The notes under the pieces were generated by a model, which was not told the DNA's origin, ran no database searches, and worked only from the letters and a program-made list of their open reading frames with translations. Source: Mucilaginibacter sp. OK098 (lineage in GTDB: Bacteria > Bacteroidota > Bacteroidia > Sphingobacteriales > Sphingobacteriaceae). From it: a DNA stretch of 64,000 bases. Location of the stretch: NCBI RefSeq assembly GCF_900142915.1, contig NZ_FRCM01000002.1, forward strand, positions 1 through 64,000. Reading direction: 5' to 3'. The stretch's first letter is position 1; each line of letters starts with the position of its first letter. Positions 62,211 to 64,000 of the stretch are shown here, piece after piece. The translations under genes were made by a program, and so were the position numbers.

Positions 62211-63132
62211 AATTCACGTCTTCGCCCCGGCAACCGTAGCCAATGTTGTTTGCGGCTTTGATGTGCTGGGCTTTGCCGTTAATGAGCCTGGTGATGAGGT
62301 AATAATGCGAATGACCGGCAAACCAGGAATCACCATTAGTAAAATTACAGGTGATGACGGCAGGTTACCGCTTGACCCGGCTAAAAACACCGTAAGCGTA
62401 AGCGTTCAGCACTATCTAAACAGTATCGGCCGTACCGATATTGGGTTGGATATTGAGCTGCACAAAAAGATGCCTATCGGCAGCGGACTTGGTTCAAGTT
62501 CAGCAAGTACGGTAGCGGGTTTGTTTGCTATCAAGACTTTATTAGGCGATGATGCCGACCCGGCTAAGCTATTGCCCTTTGCCATGAAAGGTGAGGAAAT
62601 GGCTTGCGGTCATGGTCATGCGGATAATGTTGCCCCTGCCCTTTTTGGTGGTTTTGTATTGGTACGGAGCTATGAGCCATTGGATATCATCAGGCTGCCA
62701 CACCCGGAAGGATTGTATTGCGCCATAGTATTCCCTGATGTGGATGTACCTACCCGCGAGGCCAGGCAGATCATCCGTAAAAATATCCGGATGCAGGATG
62801 CTGTAACCCAGTGGGGCAATATAGCAGGCCTGGTAAGTGGCTTGTTTATGAATGATATTGACCTGATAGGCCGCAGCATGAAAGATATTTTGGTTGAACC
62901 CGTACGCTCCATGCTGATCCCTGATTTTTATAAAATGCGCGAAATGGCCATGGAACTGGGTGCGGTAAGTTTTGGCATCAGCGGTTCAGGACCTTCAGTT
63001 TTCGCCTTTACCCGAGACGAAGATACTGCCAACCGTATCACCCAAAAACTGCAGCAGCATTTAACAGGGATAAACATTGGCAGCAACACTTATGTATCAA
63101 CAATTAATGACAAAGGGCCGAGAGTTTTATGA
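62140..63132 (+). CDS. thrB: homoserine kinase
   Basis: 330 residues. A GHMP kinase that phosphorylates homoserine. The conserved start FAPATVANVVCGFDVLGFAV is at residue ~30 rather than residue ~5; the extra residues (..AIKASPLGGGGG) are encoded by a palindromic repeat. The ATP motif is KKMPIGSGLGSSSASTVAGLFA; the third motif is AVSFGISGSGPSVFAF. Start: ATG at 62140; a TTG at 62128 is also in frame. It follows thrA by 39 bases and thrC follows. An eight-G run in the N-terminal coding part could slip. Confidence 0.94.
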   Translation: MENNIQEVKSPDAIKASPLGGGGGIHVFAPATVANVVCGFDVLGFAVNEPGDEVIMRMTGKPGITISKITGDDGRLPLDPAKNTVSVSVQHYLNSIGRTDIGLDIELHKKMPIGSGLGSSSASTVAGLFAIKTLLGDDADPAKLLPFAMKGEEMACGHGHADNVAPALFGGFVLVRSYEPLDIIRLPHPEGLYCAIVFPDVDVPTREARQIIRKNIRMQDAVTQWGNIAGLVSGLFMNDIDLIGRSMKDILVEPVRSMLIPDFYKMREMAMELGAVSFGISGSGPSVFAFTRDEDTANRITQKLQQHLTGINIGSNTYVSTINDKGPRVL

Positions 63133-63175
63133 TGTGCGGATGTGCAAATATGTAGATGTGCGAATACCCCCAAGC

Positions 63176-63321
63176 GTCATTGCGAGGAACGAAGCAACCT
63201 CTGCGTAGGACAATCAACGAACCGCAATCTCGCAGGGACCTTACAGCCGCTGCCAGGTCTCCACACAACTAGTGGTTCATGATCTGCATAGTTCAGAGTT
63301 TGCTTCGTTCCTCGCAATGAC
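63176..63321. repeat. GTCATTGCGAG inverted-repeat element, copy 3
   Basis: Starts GTCATTGCGAGGAACGAAGC and ends GCTTCGTTCCTCGCAATGAC. The middle differs from copies 1 and 2. It sits between thrB and thrC and could form a hairpin in the operon transcript. Confidence 0.8.
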
Positions 63322-63379
63322 GGTAGAAATAATAAATAACTAATAAACAAAATCCGAAATCGAACATCCGAAATCCGAA

Positions 63380-64000
63380 ATGAAATTATACAGTACCAAA
63401 AACCCATCTACCCGCGTATCATTTAAAGACGCGGTTTTTAACAGCATGCCGCAGGATAAAGGCCTTTATATGCCGGTTAATATCCCGCGCCTGGACGACA
63501 AATTTTTAAATAACCTTGATGGGTATACCCTGCCCGAAATTGCTTTCCACATTGCGCAACATTTAATTGGCGATGATATTCCTGCTTATGATCTGAAGGC
63601 GATTATTAAAGATGCCATCAACTTTTTAGCTCCTGTAGTTAAACTGGAAGAAAACATATTTGTGCTGGAGCTGTGGCATGGCCCATCTTTAGCGTTTAAA
63701 GACTTTGGCGCCCGTTTTATGAGCCGGGTAATGAGCTACTTTTTAGAGAAAGGCGAAAAGAAGCTGGACGTGCTGGTAGCAACATCCGGCGATACAGGCG
63801 GAGCAGTTGCACTTGGCTTTTTAGGCGTGCCAAACACCCGTGTTACTATTTTATATCCAAAAGACAAGGTAAGCGAGATCCAGGAATTACAGTTAACTAC
63901 CAACGGTCAAAATATCCGCGCTGTTGAAGTCGACGGTACTTTTGATGATTGCCAGGCACTGGTTAAACAAGCTTTTACTGATGCAGAGCTGAATGAAAAA
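63380..64000 (+). CDS. thrC: threonine synthase, 5' part (cut by window end)
   Basis: 207 codons before the window ends, no stop. Starts MKLYSTKNPSTRVSFKDAVF; the PLP Lys is in LWHGPSLAFKDFGARFM, followed by the phosphate-binding region VLVATSGDTGGAVALGFLG. It completes threonine synthesis from phosphohomoserine. The ATG abuts a CCGAAATCCGAA word repeat, and the 247-base gap to thrB holds the element at 63176. Confidence 0.95.
   Translation, partial: MKLYSTKNPSTRVSFKDAVFNSMPQDKGLYMPVNIPRLDDKFLNNLDGYTLPEIAFHIAQHLIGDDIPAYDLKAIIKDAINFLAPVVKLEENIFVLELWHGPSLAFKDFGARFMSRVMSYFLEKGEKKLDVLVATSGDTGGAVALGFLGVPNTRVTILYPKDKVSEIQELQLTTNGQNIRAVEVDGTFDDCQALVKQAFTDAELNEK

Noticed and set aside
1..64000. tRNA, rRNA or complete insertion sequence
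   Set aside because: None recognised by eye; no transposase motifs or cloverleaf seen. A tRNAscan or IS search was not possible.

Overview
The window looks like a chromosomal segment of a Bacteroidota bacterium, most probably a Sphingobacteriaceae member close to Mucilaginibacter or Pedobacter. This is inferred from the sequence alone. The supporting signs are promoters of the Bacteroidota type (TTG, 19-21 bases, TAnnTTTG; best before the ArsR gene at 7931 and between 27943 and 28025), few Shine-Dalgarno sequences, several TTG starts, a DUF4369 lipoprotein, a three-subunit SdhCAB complex, a fused aspartokinase-homoserine dehydrogenase, and intergenic spaces crowded with palindromic repeats. 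No tRNA, rRNA, prophage, complete insertion sequence or CRISPR array was recognised.

Layout. 95-3775 (minus): circularly permuted ATP-grasp, alpha-E and transglutaminase-like genes, a widespread peptide/amide-bond cluster. 4197-9641 (plus): small secreted or cytosolic proteins, a Sde182/DUF1593 protein, and an ArsR-SRPBCC-membrane-SRPBCC operon. 9684-14309: a secreted metallophosphoesterase and a large secreted glycosidase, separated and flanked by three direct copies of a ~310-base structured repeat. 14447-19742: AlkD-like repair protein, PfkB kinase, DUF1801 protein, alditol-oxidase-like flavoprotein and an orphan histidine kinase. 20208-25214 (minus): lipoprotein, then sdhC-sdhA-(COQ7-like di-iron protein)-sdhB. 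25505-33069: degenerate thioredoxin-like lipoprotein, PdeM-like phosphoesterase, divergent HxlR/NmrA pair, AraC regulator, SDR, DegP/HtrA protease. 33318-45052: DapF, DUF1016 nuclease, SNF2 helicase, dienelactone hydrolase, flippase-like protein plus GT2, a lone DppC-type permease, GAF-PP2C phosphatase. 45481-57004: RNase HII, GT4, serine hydrolase, GcvT, ComB, MazG-like, Dtd, trans-sulfuration enzyme, and a pair of exported proteins of unknown function. 57207-58739 (minus): antitoxin-toxin-rsgA. 59503-64000 (plus): the threonine operon thrL-thrA-thrB-thrC, cut by the window end inside thrC.

The clearest regulatory finding is a complete thr attenuator: a 21-residue leader peptide with seven Thr and three Ile, overlapping alternative hairpins, and an intrinsic terminator 17 bases before thrA. 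The most unusual structural finding is the triple ~310-base repeat, in which both arms of one stem change together between copies. Palindromic repeats have also entered coding sequence: at the thrA-thrB junction (supplying the ThrB N-terminus), in a DppC-type permease and in a DUF1016 nuclease. Several starts were moved from alternative upstream codons to an internal ATG where family length or context favours it; this is stated per gene.
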